Below, piece after piece: positions 5,907-14,418 of a stretch of 41,655 nt of DNA. Positions within the stretch are counted from its first letter, which is position 1; every line of letters starts with the position of its first letter. Made by a program: the position numbers and the translations under genes. The notes beneath the pieces were generated by a model. The model made no database searches, was not told the DNA's origin, and was given only the letters and a program-made list of their open reading frames with translations. The stretch comes from an uncultured Lachnospiraceae bacterium (GTDB taxonomy: Bacteria; Bacillota; Clostridia; Lachnospirales; Lachnospiraceae): the NCBI GenBank assembly GCA_945868305.1, contig CAMBKU010000017.1, positions 1 through 41,655 on the forward strand, in the 5' to 3' direction.

Positions 5907-6818
5907 ATGAACGTGGGATCCATTTATTCTCTTAATGGGAAAATCGAAACAGAAGCAATGAGTGTTGTTATGGCACAGATACATCCAAAGAGTGCTTATA
6001 CGATGGAGGATGTAAAAGAAAACACAAATCAAATTCTCGAATGGATGGACAGAGCAGCAGCAGGATTTCCGGGATTTGATTTGTTTATGTGTCCGGAGTG
6101 CTGTTTTCAGGGGTATGCACCGGATGCATGGCCGACAGTTGGTATAAAATTAGATGGACCTGAGATGAAGGCAGTGCAGGCAAAGTGTAAAGAGTTAAGT
6201 GTATGGGGCGTATTTGATCCATGGATTAAACCGGATGATGGAAAATTTATTCAGAATACAGCTGTAATTGTAAATGATAAGGGGGAGATTGTACATACAT
6301 ATTGTAAGACCAATCCATGGATTCCGGGTGAACCGACATATCCTGGCTGGGACTGCAAGGTTATCGATGGGCCAAAGGGTTCAAAATTGGCAACGATTAT
6401 CTGTGCGGATGGTGATTATCCGGAAATCTGGAGAGAGGCAGCGTACAATGGAGCAAACGTAATCTTAAGGGTTTCTCATTATATGGCACCATACGATAAT
6501 GCATGGGAAATTACCAATAAGGCAGGAGCTTATTGCAACAACGTATACGTTTTGGCATGCAATTCTGCAGGGATGGATGAGTGTTATACATACTTTGGAG
6601 ATAGTATGGCGGTTAATCCGGACGGTACGATTTTTGCACAGGCACCGAAAGGGATTCCGTGGTTATTAAAAGCAGATGTGTATCCGGGAATCATTGACAA
6701 GATGAAGGAGGGAGCAGGATCTAACAATTATATATGGCAATTCAGACATCGCGGAGCTTCCTGCCCAGATCTCGACGGAGTTGGAGCGGACTTGTCTATG
6801 TATAACCATATGAAATAA
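5907..6818 (+). CDS. formamidase/aliphatic-amidase-like amidohydrolase (nitrilase superfamily)
   Basis: 303 aa. The start GSIYSLNGKIE and the overall pattern resemble Helicobacter-type formamidase AmiF (about 334 aa) more than plant nitrilases. The Glu-Lys-Cys triad is intact: E64 in MCPECCFQG, K134 in YCKTNPWIPGEP, C166 in IICADGDYPE, close to AmiF E60/K133/C166. Such enzymes hydrolyse short amides to acid plus ammonia in the cytoplasm. It is about 30 residues shorter than AmiF at the C-terminus, so the substrate may differ. SD ACGGAGG precedes ATG 5907. First gene of a long operon that also encodes an ammonium transporter fused to PII, which fits release of ammonia. A second amide-type substrate such as an N-carbamoyl compound cannot be excluded. 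Confidence 0.85.
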   Translation: MNVGSIYSLNGKIETEAMSVVMAQIHPKSAYTMEDVKENTNQILEWMDRAAAGFPGFDLFMCPECCFQGYAPDAWPTVGIKLDGPEMKAVQAKCKELSVWGVFDPWIKPDDGKFIQNTAVIVNDKGEIVHTYCKTNPWIPGEPTYPGWDCKVIDGPKGSKLATIICADGDYPEIWREAAYNGANVILRVSHYMAPYDNAWEITNKAGAYCNNVYVLACNSAGMDECYTYFGDSMAVNPDGTIFAQAPKGIPWLLKADVYPGIIDKMKEGAGSNNYIWQFRHRGASCPDLDGVGADLSMYNHMK

Positions 6819-6844
6819 GAACGAAAAATAAGGAGGGAAACATT

Positions 6845-7099
6845 ATGGCAGTTTATACTTCAGGAGTACATAATTTTCATAAAGCAATGGCAAAAGCAGG
6901 AATTGTATTTCCAATTAGCAAAGCAGAAATCATAAAGGCTTTAGAGGGTTTGGAGGTACAGGTGGATTTTGAGACGTTTATTCCGGCGGTTTCCATGGTA
7001 GAAAGAATGAAGCCGGAAAGTTATGAAAATGCAGCAGCTTTTTATAATGCATATACAGCAGCAGCAATGGTTGATTTGAAAGAAAGCATTCATTATTAA
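6845..7099 (+). CDS. 84-aa protein of unknown function
   Basis: I do not recognise this family. It is soluble, with no signal peptide, membrane segment or Cys/His cluster. It begins MAVYTSGVHNFHKAMAKAGI and has a helical, alanine-rich second half (ENAAAFYNAYTAAAMVDLKE). SD AAGGAGGG before ATG 6845. It sits 26 bp after the amidase and 25 bp before the binding protein, in the same operon. The position suggests a partner or small subunit of the amidase, or a carrier or regulator for the pathway. Coding is supported by the strong SD and operon spacing. Confidence 0.75.
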   Translation: MAVYTSGVHNFHKAMAKAGIVFPISKAEIIKALEGLEVQVDFETFIPAVSMVERMKPESYENAAAFYNAYTAAAMVDLKESIHY

Positions 7100-7124
7100 A
7101 TTTATATTTTGAGGAGGAAATATT

Positions 7125-8705
7125 ATGAAGAAGAAAATACTATCGGTTCTATTGGCTGCGACGATGCTGATGGGTATGACTGGCTGCGGTGGACAGGCAT
7201 CTTCCGGAACGTCTTCCACAGCATCAACAGAAGTTACCGTATCGGCAGAGTCCAAAACGGATAAGGATACACTTGTTATTCTAGGATCAGAAAACTGGCA
7301 GGCTTCTTTTAGCCCGTTGAAGCATACATCTACGATGATGCTACATGCAGAGGCATTGGCATTGGATCATTTGCTTAAGATGAATGAGGAAACGCAGGAG
7401 CCGGAACCGGCACTTGCAACGGAGTGGTCTTACGATGAAACAAATACCGTGTTAACCGTAAAATTGCGCGAAGGTGTAAAATTCCATGATGGTTCCGATT
7501 TTACAGCAGAAGATGCGGCAGCTTCCTGTGAGGCATATTCCAGTGCCGAGAATGTTTCCGGCTCCTGGTGGGCAGATGAGTTGAGTTGTGAAGTAATAGA
7601 TGATTATACCTTTACGATTACGCCAAAGTCAGGACAGCCGTTAGGTTCACTTGTCAATATGTTGTGTTCTACACCAATCATGTCGGCAGATGATCTTGCG
7701 GATCCGGAAAATACCTTAGATAAGGGTTACAATGGTACAGGTCCGTTTAAAATGACAAAATTTGAAAATGATACTGCTTACTACGAAGCAAACGAAGATT
7801 ACTGGGGTGGAGCACCATCTATCAAATATGTTCAATACAAATATGTAGCAGATTCCACAACCAGATTATCAGCATTGCAGTCCGGGGAAGCAGATATTAT
7901 AGAAAGAGCAGATTCAGATTCAGTTTCTGTGCTTGAAGATGATGCAAATACAGAAGTTGTGACTTTCCTTACAACAGAATGTAAACACTTGATTCCTAAG
8001 TTTAAACAGGAACCAATGAACGAAAAATTAGTAAGACAGGCAATTGCATATGCAATTGATTATGACGGAATTGTAAATGACATTTTTGGTGGATATGCTG
8101 AGAAAGCCGACAGCTTTATTTCTTCTACAATCTGGGGATATAAAGCAGTAGAAGGTGTTGGCGAATATGATCCGGAGAAAGCGGCAGAGTTGTTAAAGGA
8201 AGCAGGCTATGAAAATGGGGAAGGATTGCCGGAATTAAATATTTATACATCTGTCGGATTTTATCCGAAAACCAAAGAATACAATGAATATATTGCAGCA
8301 TGTCTTTCTGCTGTCGGTATCCAGTGTACTGTAGTCCCGATGGATACATCAGCATGGGGTGATATTCTTTATGATGAGACACCGTGTTATATGATTGACT
8401 GCGGATGGCAGCCGTCTGGTATTGAACCGGAATTGAAGTTGAATTCCTGGTATGCAGAGGGTCGAATTAACCATTATGAACCGACAGATGAATTGTCGGA
8501 TATTATGACAAGGTTTGCTCAGGAAACAGATCCTGAGGCAAGAAAAGCAATTCTTCAGGATGAATATTTGCCGGCACTTGCAGAGGAAATGCCTGATATT
8601 CCACTTATTAAATCTATGGCAATTTATGGTGTGAGATCAAATGTCAAAGGTCTTGAATTCACAACAGGAGCAGATTATGTATTAAATAATGTAACAAAAG
8701 AATAA
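7125..8705 (+). CDS. ABC transporter substrate-binding lipoprotein (SBP_bac_5, peptide/nickel/opine type)
   Basis: 526 aa. Lipoprotein signal with lipobox MTGC (Cys near residue 21), then a Ser/Thr-rich tether and an SBP family 5 fold: EPEPALATEWSYDETNTVLTVKLREGVKFHDGSDFTAEDA is the family signature region. Full length for the family. It captures a peptide-like or amino compound outside the membrane and delivers it to the two permeases downstream. SD GAGGAGG before ATG 7125. A stem-loop after the stop (8732-8776) may reduce read-through into the permease genes, giving the usual excess of binding protein. The ligand is unknown; the amidase context suggests an amide- or amine-bearing molecule. 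Confidence 0.93.
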   Translation: MKKKILSVLLAATMLMGMTGCGGQASSGTSSTASTEVTVSAESKTDKDTLVILGSENWQASFSPLKHTSTMMLHAEALALDHLLKMNEETQEPEPALATEWSYDETNTVLTVKLREGVKFHDGSDFTAEDAAASCEAYSSAENVSGSWWADELSCEVIDDYTFTITPKSGQPLGSLVNMLCSTPIMSADDLADPENTLDKGYNGTGPFKMTKFENDTAYYEANEDYWGGAPSIKYVQYKYVADSTTRLSALQSGEADIIERADSDSVSVLEDDANTEVVTFLTTECKHLIPKFKQEPMNEKLVRQAIAYAIDYDGIVNDIFGGYAEKADSFISSTIWGYKAVEGVGEYDPEKAAELLKEAGYENGEGLPELNIYTSVGFYPKTKEYNEYIAACLSAVGIQCTVVPMDTSAWGDILYDETPCYMIDCGWQPSGIEPELKLNSWYAEGRINHYEPTDELSDIMTRFAQETDPEARKAILQDEYLPALAEEMPDIPLIKSMAIYGVRSNVKGLEFTTGADYVLNNVTKE

Positions 8706-8731
8706 GGACTGACTGCAAAAAATTTAGAAAG

Positions 8732-8780
8732 GAAGGTTGCACAAAAAGACATATTTATGTGATATGTGCAGCCTTCTTTT
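8732..8780 (+). terminator. intra-operon stem-loop with T-tract (partial terminator)
   Basis: GAAGGTTGCACA (8732-8743) pairs with TGTGCAGCCTTC (8765-8776), 12 pairs with one G:T, followed by TTTT. It lies between the binding-protein stop and the SD of the first permease, typical of partial termination or RNA stabilisation after a binding-protein gene. Confidence 0.7.
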
Positions 8781-8802
8781 ATTAGTAAAGGAGGAAAACA
8801 AA

Positions 8803-9732
8803 GTGTTAGGTACAATCATAAAAAGACTGTTACAGGGTATTTTTGTTACCGTATGCGTTATCTTTATAAGCTTTGTAATACTTCGAATGATACCAGGTGA
8901 TCCGGCAAAGGTTATGGCACCGAATGCAACAGAAGAACAATTACAAATCATACGTGACAATATGGGATTATCCAAGCCGATATTAGTGCAGTTTAAAATG
9001 TATGCGCAGAATTTGTTTCATGGAGATATGGGGGAATCGTATTTTAAAGGAGATACCGTGCTTAATGTGATGAAACAAACGGTACCACTTTCTGTTATTT
9101 TGTTAGTTACTGCTGTGGTCATATCACTTTTTTTGGCAATTCTTCTCGGAACCATTGCAGGAATGAATGGTAATACATGGATTGACCGATTGATTTCAAG
9201 TATTGCAGTATTGTTTCAGTCTATGCCCAATTATTGGGTAGCGTCAATGTTGATTATTTTGCTTAGTGTGCAGGCAGGTTTGTTCCCGTCTATGGATTAT
9301 ACAGGGCCGATTTCCTGTGTGCTTCCCACCATTGCGCTGGTTTTACCATTGACGGCTGTATTAACAAAAGTAATCAGATCCTCATTGATTGACAGTTATA
9401 GTCAGGAGTTTGTAAAGGTTGCATATGCACGTGGGGTATCAAAAGTGGCAATCTATTTCAAATATGCATTAAGAAATTCGTTGACGCCTATTTTGATTTC
9501 TCTGGGAAGTCAGCTGGGCTTTCTTGTAGGAAGTATCGTGGTAGTAGAATATGTATTCAGCTTTCCGGGCGTCGGGTATACGGTTCTCAATGCGATTTTA
9601 AGACGTGACTATAATCTGGTGCAGGGAATTATTATTCTATTTTCTGTATTCTTTATTGTAGTCAACATCATCATTGACCTTGGAACAATACGATTAGATC
9701 CGAGATTAAGAAAAGCGGAAGGAGGTCTGTAA
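8803..9732 (+). CDS. ABC transporter permease, DppB/OppB type
   Basis: 309 aa from GTG 8803, chosen because AAAGGAGG (8787-8794) lies 8 bases upstream; an ATG at 8737 would put the terminator-like stem in the coding region. Starts with a membrane helix (LLQGIFVTVCVIFISFVILR) followed by MIPGDPAKVMAPNATEEQ, the OppB/DppB signature. The EAA loop (VKVAYARGVSKVAIYFKYAL) that docks to an ATPase is present. Six membrane segments expected. It pairs with the next permease to form the channel. Two bases separate its stop from the next ATG, so the two are tightly coupled. Confidence 0.93.
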   Translation: MLGTIIKRLLQGIFVTVCVIFISFVILRMIPGDPAKVMAPNATEEQLQIIRDNMGLSKPILVQFKMYAQNLFHGDMGESYFKGDTVLNVMKQTVPLSVILLVTAVVISLFLAILLGTIAGMNGNTWIDRLISSIAVLFQSMPNYWVASMLIILLSVQAGLFPSMDYTGPISCVLPTIALVLPLTAVLTKVIRSSLIDSYSQEFVKVAYARGVSKVAIYFKYALRNSLTPILISLGSQLGFLVGSIVVVEYVFSFPGVGYTVLNAILRRDYNLVQGIIILFSVFFIVVNIIIDLGTIRLDPRLRKAEGGL

Positions 9733-9733
9733 A

Positions 9734-10591
9734 ATGAATAAGGAAAAGAAGCACAGGTCGATTCTCAAATGGATTGGAAATAATAAATTGTTTTCGCTCG
9801 GACTTTTTATTATGTTAGCCTGCCTGATTATAGGGATTTTTTCTCCCATTCTTGCACCTTATGATCCTGCGCAGCCCAATCCGGGGGCACGATTAACAAA
9901 GCCATTTACAGATCCGGCACATATTCTTGGTACAGATGCAATTGGACGGGATATATTGTCACGTTTGATGTATGGCATGAGAACATCTGTTATTATCGGT
10001 TTTTGCAGTGTGTTGCTGGCTGCATTGATTGGAGTGGTTGTGGGAATTATTTCAGGGTTTTGCAGTCCGGGCCCCATAGATGCGGTTTTGATGAGAATTA
10101 CAGATGTACAGATGGGATTTCCGTTTATTGTACTTGCAATGATTGCATTAACGTTATTTTCGCCGAATGAAGTTTCTGTAACAGTTGTTTTGAGCTTGGC
10201 ATTGTGGCCAGCTTATGCAAGAACAGCACGTTCCAGTGTGTTGCCTCAAAAGAGTACGGATTATATTGCGGCAGCCAGATTGATGGGAGCAAGTAAGTGG
10301 CGTATTGCAACAAAGTATATAGGGAAAAATCTGTTGCCGGCAATGCTGCCATTATTCCCATTGGATATCGCCGGAATGATCATTAATGAAAGTTTATTAA
10401 GTTATATGTCTCTTGGTATTAATCCACCGAAAATTTCTTTAGGAAATATGATGTCAGATGCGCGCGGATATATTGCTTCTGATTCATGGTACATTATGAT
10501 ACCTGGTATTGTCCTTATTATCATGGTTCTTGGACTGAATTTCATTGGTGATAATCTGCAGGTACATTTTGATCCAAAGCTGCGTAAATAG
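9734..10591 (+). CDS. ABC transporter permease, DppC/OppC type
   Basis: 285 aa. N-terminal membrane helix, then FSPILAPYDPAQPNPGARL and HILGTDAIGRDILSRLMYGMRTS, the conserved OppC/DppC region, and the EAA loop (YIAAARLMGASKWRIATKYI). It ends with GLNFIGDNLQVHFDPKLRK, the family's typical C-terminus. Partner of the permease just upstream. It completes the membrane part of the importer. Confidence 0.94.
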   Translation: MNKEKKHRSILKWIGNNKLFSLGLFIMLACLIIGIFSPILAPYDPAQPNPGARLTKPFTDPAHILGTDAIGRDILSRLMYGMRTSVIIGFCSVLLAALIGVVVGIISGFCSPGPIDAVLMRITDVQMGFPFIVLAMIALTLFSPNEVSVTVVLSLALWPAYARTARSSVLPQKSTDYIAAARLMGASKWRIATKYIGKNLLPAMLPLFPLDIAGMIINESLLSYMSLGINPPKISLGNMMSDARGYIASDSWYIMIPGIVLIIMVLGLNFIGDNLQVHFDPKLRK

Positions 10592-10612
10592 TGTGAAGAA
10601 AGGAGTTTTTGT

Positions 10613-11626
10613 ATGGAAGACAAAGAGAATGTGATTTTGCAGGTGAAGGATTTAAGAACATATTTCAAGTCAGGACCCCAAAAAGTGGTAAAAGCGGTAG
10701 AAGGCGTTAACTTTTCGTTAAAACAGGGGAGAGTGCTCGGAATTATTGGGGAAAGCGGTTCCGGAAAAAGTGTTACGGCCAAATCGATTTTGAGAATTGT
10801 TGATGAACCGGGATATATTGCCGGGGGTGAAGTGATTTTTAAAGGGGAAGATATTTTAAAGATTCCTGAAAAAAAGATGAGAAGCATTCGAGGAAATGAG
10901 ATATCTATGATATTTCAGGATCCGACGACATCATTTAATCCATATATGACAATTGGAGCACAGTTAATGGAGGCATACAATTCCCATACGCCATCCGGTT
11001 CAGAAAAAGCAAAAAAGGAGGCACTTCGTGTTTTAAAACTTGTGGGAATATCAAATGGGGAAGAAGTGTTAAAAAAATTTCCCTGTGAATTTTCAGCCGG
11101 TTTCCGTCAGCGAATTTTTATTGCAATGGCAATGATTTTATATCCGGATATCTTGATTGCAGATGAACCGACCACAAGTCTGGGAATTACGATTCAGGCA
11201 GAGATTATTGAGGCGTTAAGCGAAGTGCAAAAACAGACAGGAATTTCTATTATTATTATCACGCACGATTTTGGTGTCGTATCCCAGTTTTCGGATGATA
11301 TTTTTGTCATGTATGCAGGCCGCTGTGTGGAGTCCTCACCCAAAAAGGAATTGCTGTTAAAACCAAAGCATCCTTATACAGTTGGATTGATCCGTTCTGT
11401 ACCATTATTGGAGGCGAGAAAGACAAAAAGGTTAAAATCCATACCGGGATTTCCACCGGATATGTCAAATGTTCCGCAGGGATGTCCTTTTGCACCGCGT
11501 TGTGAGTATGCACAGGAAAAGTGTCGGCAGGAAGTACCTCAGTTGAGAGAAGTGGGAAAAGACCATATGTGTGCGTGTCATTTTCCACTCGATTATGATG
11601 TCAATGAAGATACAGAATTGGAGTGA
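10613..11626 (+). CDS. ABC transporter ATPase, OppD/DppD type, with degenerate signature motif
   Basis: 337 aa. Walker A GESGSGKS and Walker B ILIADEP are intact, and the C-terminal oligopeptide-transporter extension PQGCPFAPRCEYAQEKC (possible Fe-S or structural Cys cluster) is present. The ABC signature, normally LSGGQ/LSGGM, reads FSAGFRQR, and the D-loop, normally SALD or TALD, reads TSLG. In an OppD-OppF heterodimer this would weaken the site that uses this signature. SD GAAAGGAG before ATG 10613. The stop overlaps the start region of the next ATPase. Confidence 0.92.
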   Translation: MEDKENVILQVKDLRTYFKSGPQKVVKAVEGVNFSLKQGRVLGIIGESGSGKSVTAKSILRIVDEPGYIAGGEVIFKGEDILKIPEKKMRSIRGNEISMIFQDPTTSFNPYMTIGAQLMEAYNSHTPSGSEKAKKEALRVLKLVGISNGEEVLKKFPCEFSAGFRQRIFIAMAMILYPDILIADEPTTSLGITIQAEIIEALSEVQKQTGISIIIITHDFGVVSQFSDDIFVMYAGRCVESSPKKELLLKPKHPYTVGLIRSVPLLEARKTKRLKSIPGFPPDMSNVPQGCPFAPRCEYAQEKCRQEVPQLREVGKDHMCACHFPLDYDVNEDTELE

Positions 11627-11631
11627 TGAGT

Positions 11632-12639
11632 ATGGCAGTTGAAATAAATGAAAAAAAAGAAGATGCAGTACTGTCCTGTTCAGATTTGCTGAAACAATAT
11701 CCGATAAAGAAAGGTTTGTTCCATAAAGTAGTCGGCCAGAAAAATATTGTTGACGGAGTTTCATTGGAACTTGAAAGAGGAAAAACGCTGGCGATTGTCG
11801 GAGAGTCCGGATGTGGAAAGACAGTTCTGCTGCGCGTATTGTTAGGAATTGAAAACAAGACGGATGGGACAATTTGTTTTAATGGGAAATCACTGGATAA
11901 AATGTCAGCGCAGGAAAAACATGTTATGCAGTCTAAAATCCAGATGATTTTTCAGGACACTTTAGGATCCTTACACCCGAGAATGAGTATCAGGGAGTCG
12001 TTGGAAGAACCATTGATTTTAAATGGAATTCAGGATCCGAAAGAAAGGGAAAAAATAATTTTAAACGTTTTAGAACAGGTTGGACTTGCTCCAATGTTTC
12101 TGGAAAGATATCCGCATCAGCTTTCCGGTGGACAGAGACAGCGTGTAGTCATTGCCAGGTGTCTTGTAGTTACACCTGAAATTATTTTTGCGGATGAACC
12201 AATATCAGCACTGGACGTATCCTTGCAGGCACAGGTTATTAATATGTTAATGGATTTGCAGGAGGAGTATCATCTGTCAATGCTTTTGGTCGCACATGAT
12301 CTGGCAGTGGTCAGACAGATTGCCGATAAGATTATGATTATGTATTTTGGCAAGATTGTAGAGTATGCACCAAGCAAGGAAATCTATAAAAATGCACAGC
12401 ATCCATATACGAAAGTATTATTAAAAGCAGCTCCAAGTATTAGCAAAGGTCTTGAAGATGCGGGATTTGACATAGCTTTAAAGCCGGGAGATTTGCCGGA
12501 TCCGGCTAATCCGCCGAAAGGGTGTCCGTTTTGTACGAGATGCATTTATGCAGATGAGAGATGTATGAATGAGAAGCCGGAGCAGACTATGGTATCGGAA
12601 AATCATATGGTTATGTGCTTTAAAGCTGGAGAAGTTTAG
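11632..12639 (+). CDS. ABC transporter ATPase, OppF/DppF type
   Basis: 335 aa from ATG 11632, chosen because GGAG (11620-11623) lies 8 bases before it; GTG 11623 and ATG 11626 are in-frame alternatives closer to the SD. Walker A GESGCGKT, canonical signature LSGGQRQRVVIARC, Walker B IIFADEP and D-loop SALDV are all intact. The C-terminal PPKGCPFCTRCIYADERC cluster matches the OppF extension. Second ATPase of the importer; it should carry the functional signature motif that its OppD-like partner lacks. Confidence 0.93.
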   Translation: MAVEINEKKEDAVLSCSDLLKQYPIKKGLFHKVVGQKNIVDGVSLELERGKTLAIVGESGCGKTVLLRVLLGIENKTDGTICFNGKSLDKMSAQEKHVMQSKIQMIFQDTLGSLHPRMSIRESLEEPLILNGIQDPKEREKIILNVLEQVGLAPMFLERYPHQLSGGQRQRVVIARCLVVTPEIIFADEPISALDVSLQAQVINMLMDLQEEYHLSMLLVAHDLAVVRQIADKIMIMYFGKIVEYAPSKEIYKNAQHPYTKVLLKAAPSISKGLEDAGFDIALKPGDLPDPANPPKGCPFCTRCIYADERCMNEKPEQTMVSENHMVMCFKAGEV

Positions 12640-12675
12640 GCGGAAAGAAAGAATAATTTATAGGAGGAAAGCTTT

Positions 12676-14382
12676 ATGGAATATAGTGCAGTTAATACGA
12701 TATGGATACTTTTGGGCACGGTACTCGTATTTTTCATGCAGGCAGGCTTTGCGATGTTGGAAACAGGGCTTACCAGAGCGAAAAATACAGGAAATATTAT
12801 TTTAAAGAATCTTATGGATTTCTGCATCGGAGCAGTCATGTTCTGGCTTGTTGGATTCGGTCTGATGTATGGCGGAGATGGTTTGATCTTTGGCAGTATA
12901 AAGGGGATAGGGACGGAAGCCAACTATGGAATGTCTATGATACCAAAAGGGGTTCCTTTTTGGGCATTTCTGGCATTTCAAACAATGTTCGCAGCAACGG
13001 CGGCAACAATTGTTTCAGGTGCAATGGCAGAGAGAACGAAATTTCTAGCGTATTGTATTTATAGCGCAGTTATCAGCCTTATCATTTATCCGATTTCCGG
13101 CCATTGGATTTGGGGCGGCGGCTGGTTGGAGCAGCTTGGATTCCATGATTTTGCAGGCTCTACTGCGGTACATATGGTAGGTGGTGTTGCAGCTTTTGTT
13201 GGAGCGGCAATGCTTGGACCACGTATTGGAAAGTATTCAAGAAATGGGAAATCGAAGGCAATTCCAGGTCATAGTTTATCCCTGGCAGCTCTGGGAATTT
13301 TCATTTTATGGTTCTGCTGGTTCGGATTTAATGGAACATCAACGGTAGCTATGGAAGGCAATGCAATCTATACGGCAAGTAAAATCTTTTTTAATACAAA
13401 TATAGCCGCGGCTGTATCGGCATGTACCGCGATGATCGTAAGCTGGATCAGATATAAGAAACCAGACGTATCTATGTCTTTAAACGGTGCATTGGGAGGA
13501 TTAGTTGCCATTACAGCAGGTTGTGATACGGTATCTTCCGTGAGTGCAGCAGTCATAGGTTTTTTGGCAGGCATGGCAGTAGTTTTTTTAATTGATGTAA
13601 TAGAGAATAAAATTCAGGTAGATGATCCGGTTGGTGCAGTGGCAGTGCATGGCGGATGCGGACTTGTTGGTACGATTAGCGTGGGACTATTTTCCGACGG
13701 AACGGGAACGGAGGCAAAAGGACTGTTTTACGGCGGTGGATTTGGCCAGTTGGGAATACAGTGTTTGGGAGCGGTTGTAATTATTTTGTATGTTGCAGTG
13801 GCGGCATCCATTTTATTTAAAATTGTGCAAAGAACCTGTGGACTGCGTGTTTCACCGGAAGCTGAGGTGGAAGGACTCGATCAGCATGAACATAATATTG
13901 TAAACAGTTATGCGGATTTCCTTTCTACAGATGGTGTGAGTGCTCCAATTATGGATGTTCCGAAAATTATGGAAGAAAAATTGGATATTTATTTAAAAAA
14001 AGCGGATGATACACCTACACCGATGTCGAAGATTGTTATCATTACAAGACAGAATAAGCTGGATCCTTTATTGCATGCATTAAATGCAATAGGTGTTACT
14101 GGCGTTACAATTACTAATGTTACCGGTTATGGTATGCAAAAAGGTAATGCGAAATATTATCGCGGTTCGGAGATCGACATCAACCTTTTGCCGAAGGTTA
14201 AGGTTGAAATTGTAGTAAGTACGGTACCTGTCAGCAAAGTGGTTGCTACTGCTGAAAAGGTGCTTTATACAGGTCAGTATGGTGATGGAAAGATATTCAT
14301 ATATGATATCCGGAATGTTGTGAAGGTGCGGACGGGTGAAGAAGGACTGGACGCGTTAGTAGATAATGGCGAGGAAGAATAA
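12676..14382 (+). CDS. ammonium transporter fused to a C-terminal PII (GlnB/GlnK) domain
   Basis: 568 aa. Residues about 1-405 are a full Amt/MEP channel: HDFAGSTAVHMVGG holds the conserved Asp and the first pore His, and DDPVGAVAVHGGCGLVGT the second pore His. Residues about 450-555 form a PII domain (MSKIVIITRQNKLDPLLHAL, then LPKVKVEIVVS and the nucleotide loop GQYGDGKIFI). PII normally is a separate trimer that plugs AmtB; here channel and plug are one chain. The T-loop reads RGSEIDINLLP, so the Tyr uridylylated in enterobacterial PII is Ile and that control is absent. Binding of ATP/ADP/2-oxoglutarate is still likely. SD AGGAGG before ATG 12676. It captures or controls ammonia made by the operon's amidase. 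Confidence 0.94.
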   Translation: MEYSAVNTIWILLGTVLVFFMQAGFAMLETGLTRAKNTGNIILKNLMDFCIGAVMFWLVGFGLMYGGDGLIFGSIKGIGTEANYGMSMIPKGVPFWAFLAFQTMFAATAATIVSGAMAERTKFLAYCIYSAVISLIIYPISGHWIWGGGWLEQLGFHDFAGSTAVHMVGGVAAFVGAAMLGPRIGKYSRNGKSKAIPGHSLSLAALGIFILWFCWFGFNGTSTVAMEGNAIYTASKIFFNTNIAAAVSACTAMIVSWIRYKKPDVSMSLNGALGGLVAITAGCDTVSSVSAAVIGFLAGMAVVFLIDVIENKIQVDDPVGAVAVHGGCGLVGTISVGLFSDGTGTEAKGLFYGGGFGQLGIQCLGAVVIILYVAVAASILFKIVQRTCGLRVSPEAEVEGLDQHEHNIVNSYADFLSTDGVSAPIMDVPKIMEEKLDIYLKKADDTPTPMSKIVIITRQNKLDPLLHALNAIGVTGVTITNVTGYGMQKGNAKYYRGSEIDINLLPKVKVEIVVSTVPVSKVVATAEKVLYTGQYGDGKIFIYDIRNVVKVRTGEEGLDALVDNGEEE

Positions 14383-14418
14383 GAGAAATGAAATAAAGAC
14401 AGAGGTACGCAATATTAT

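Noticed and set aside
10402-10887. 161-codon minus-strand ORF over the permease/ATPase junction
   Set aside because: Antisense to two well-supported genes and of low-complexity composition typical of shadow frames.
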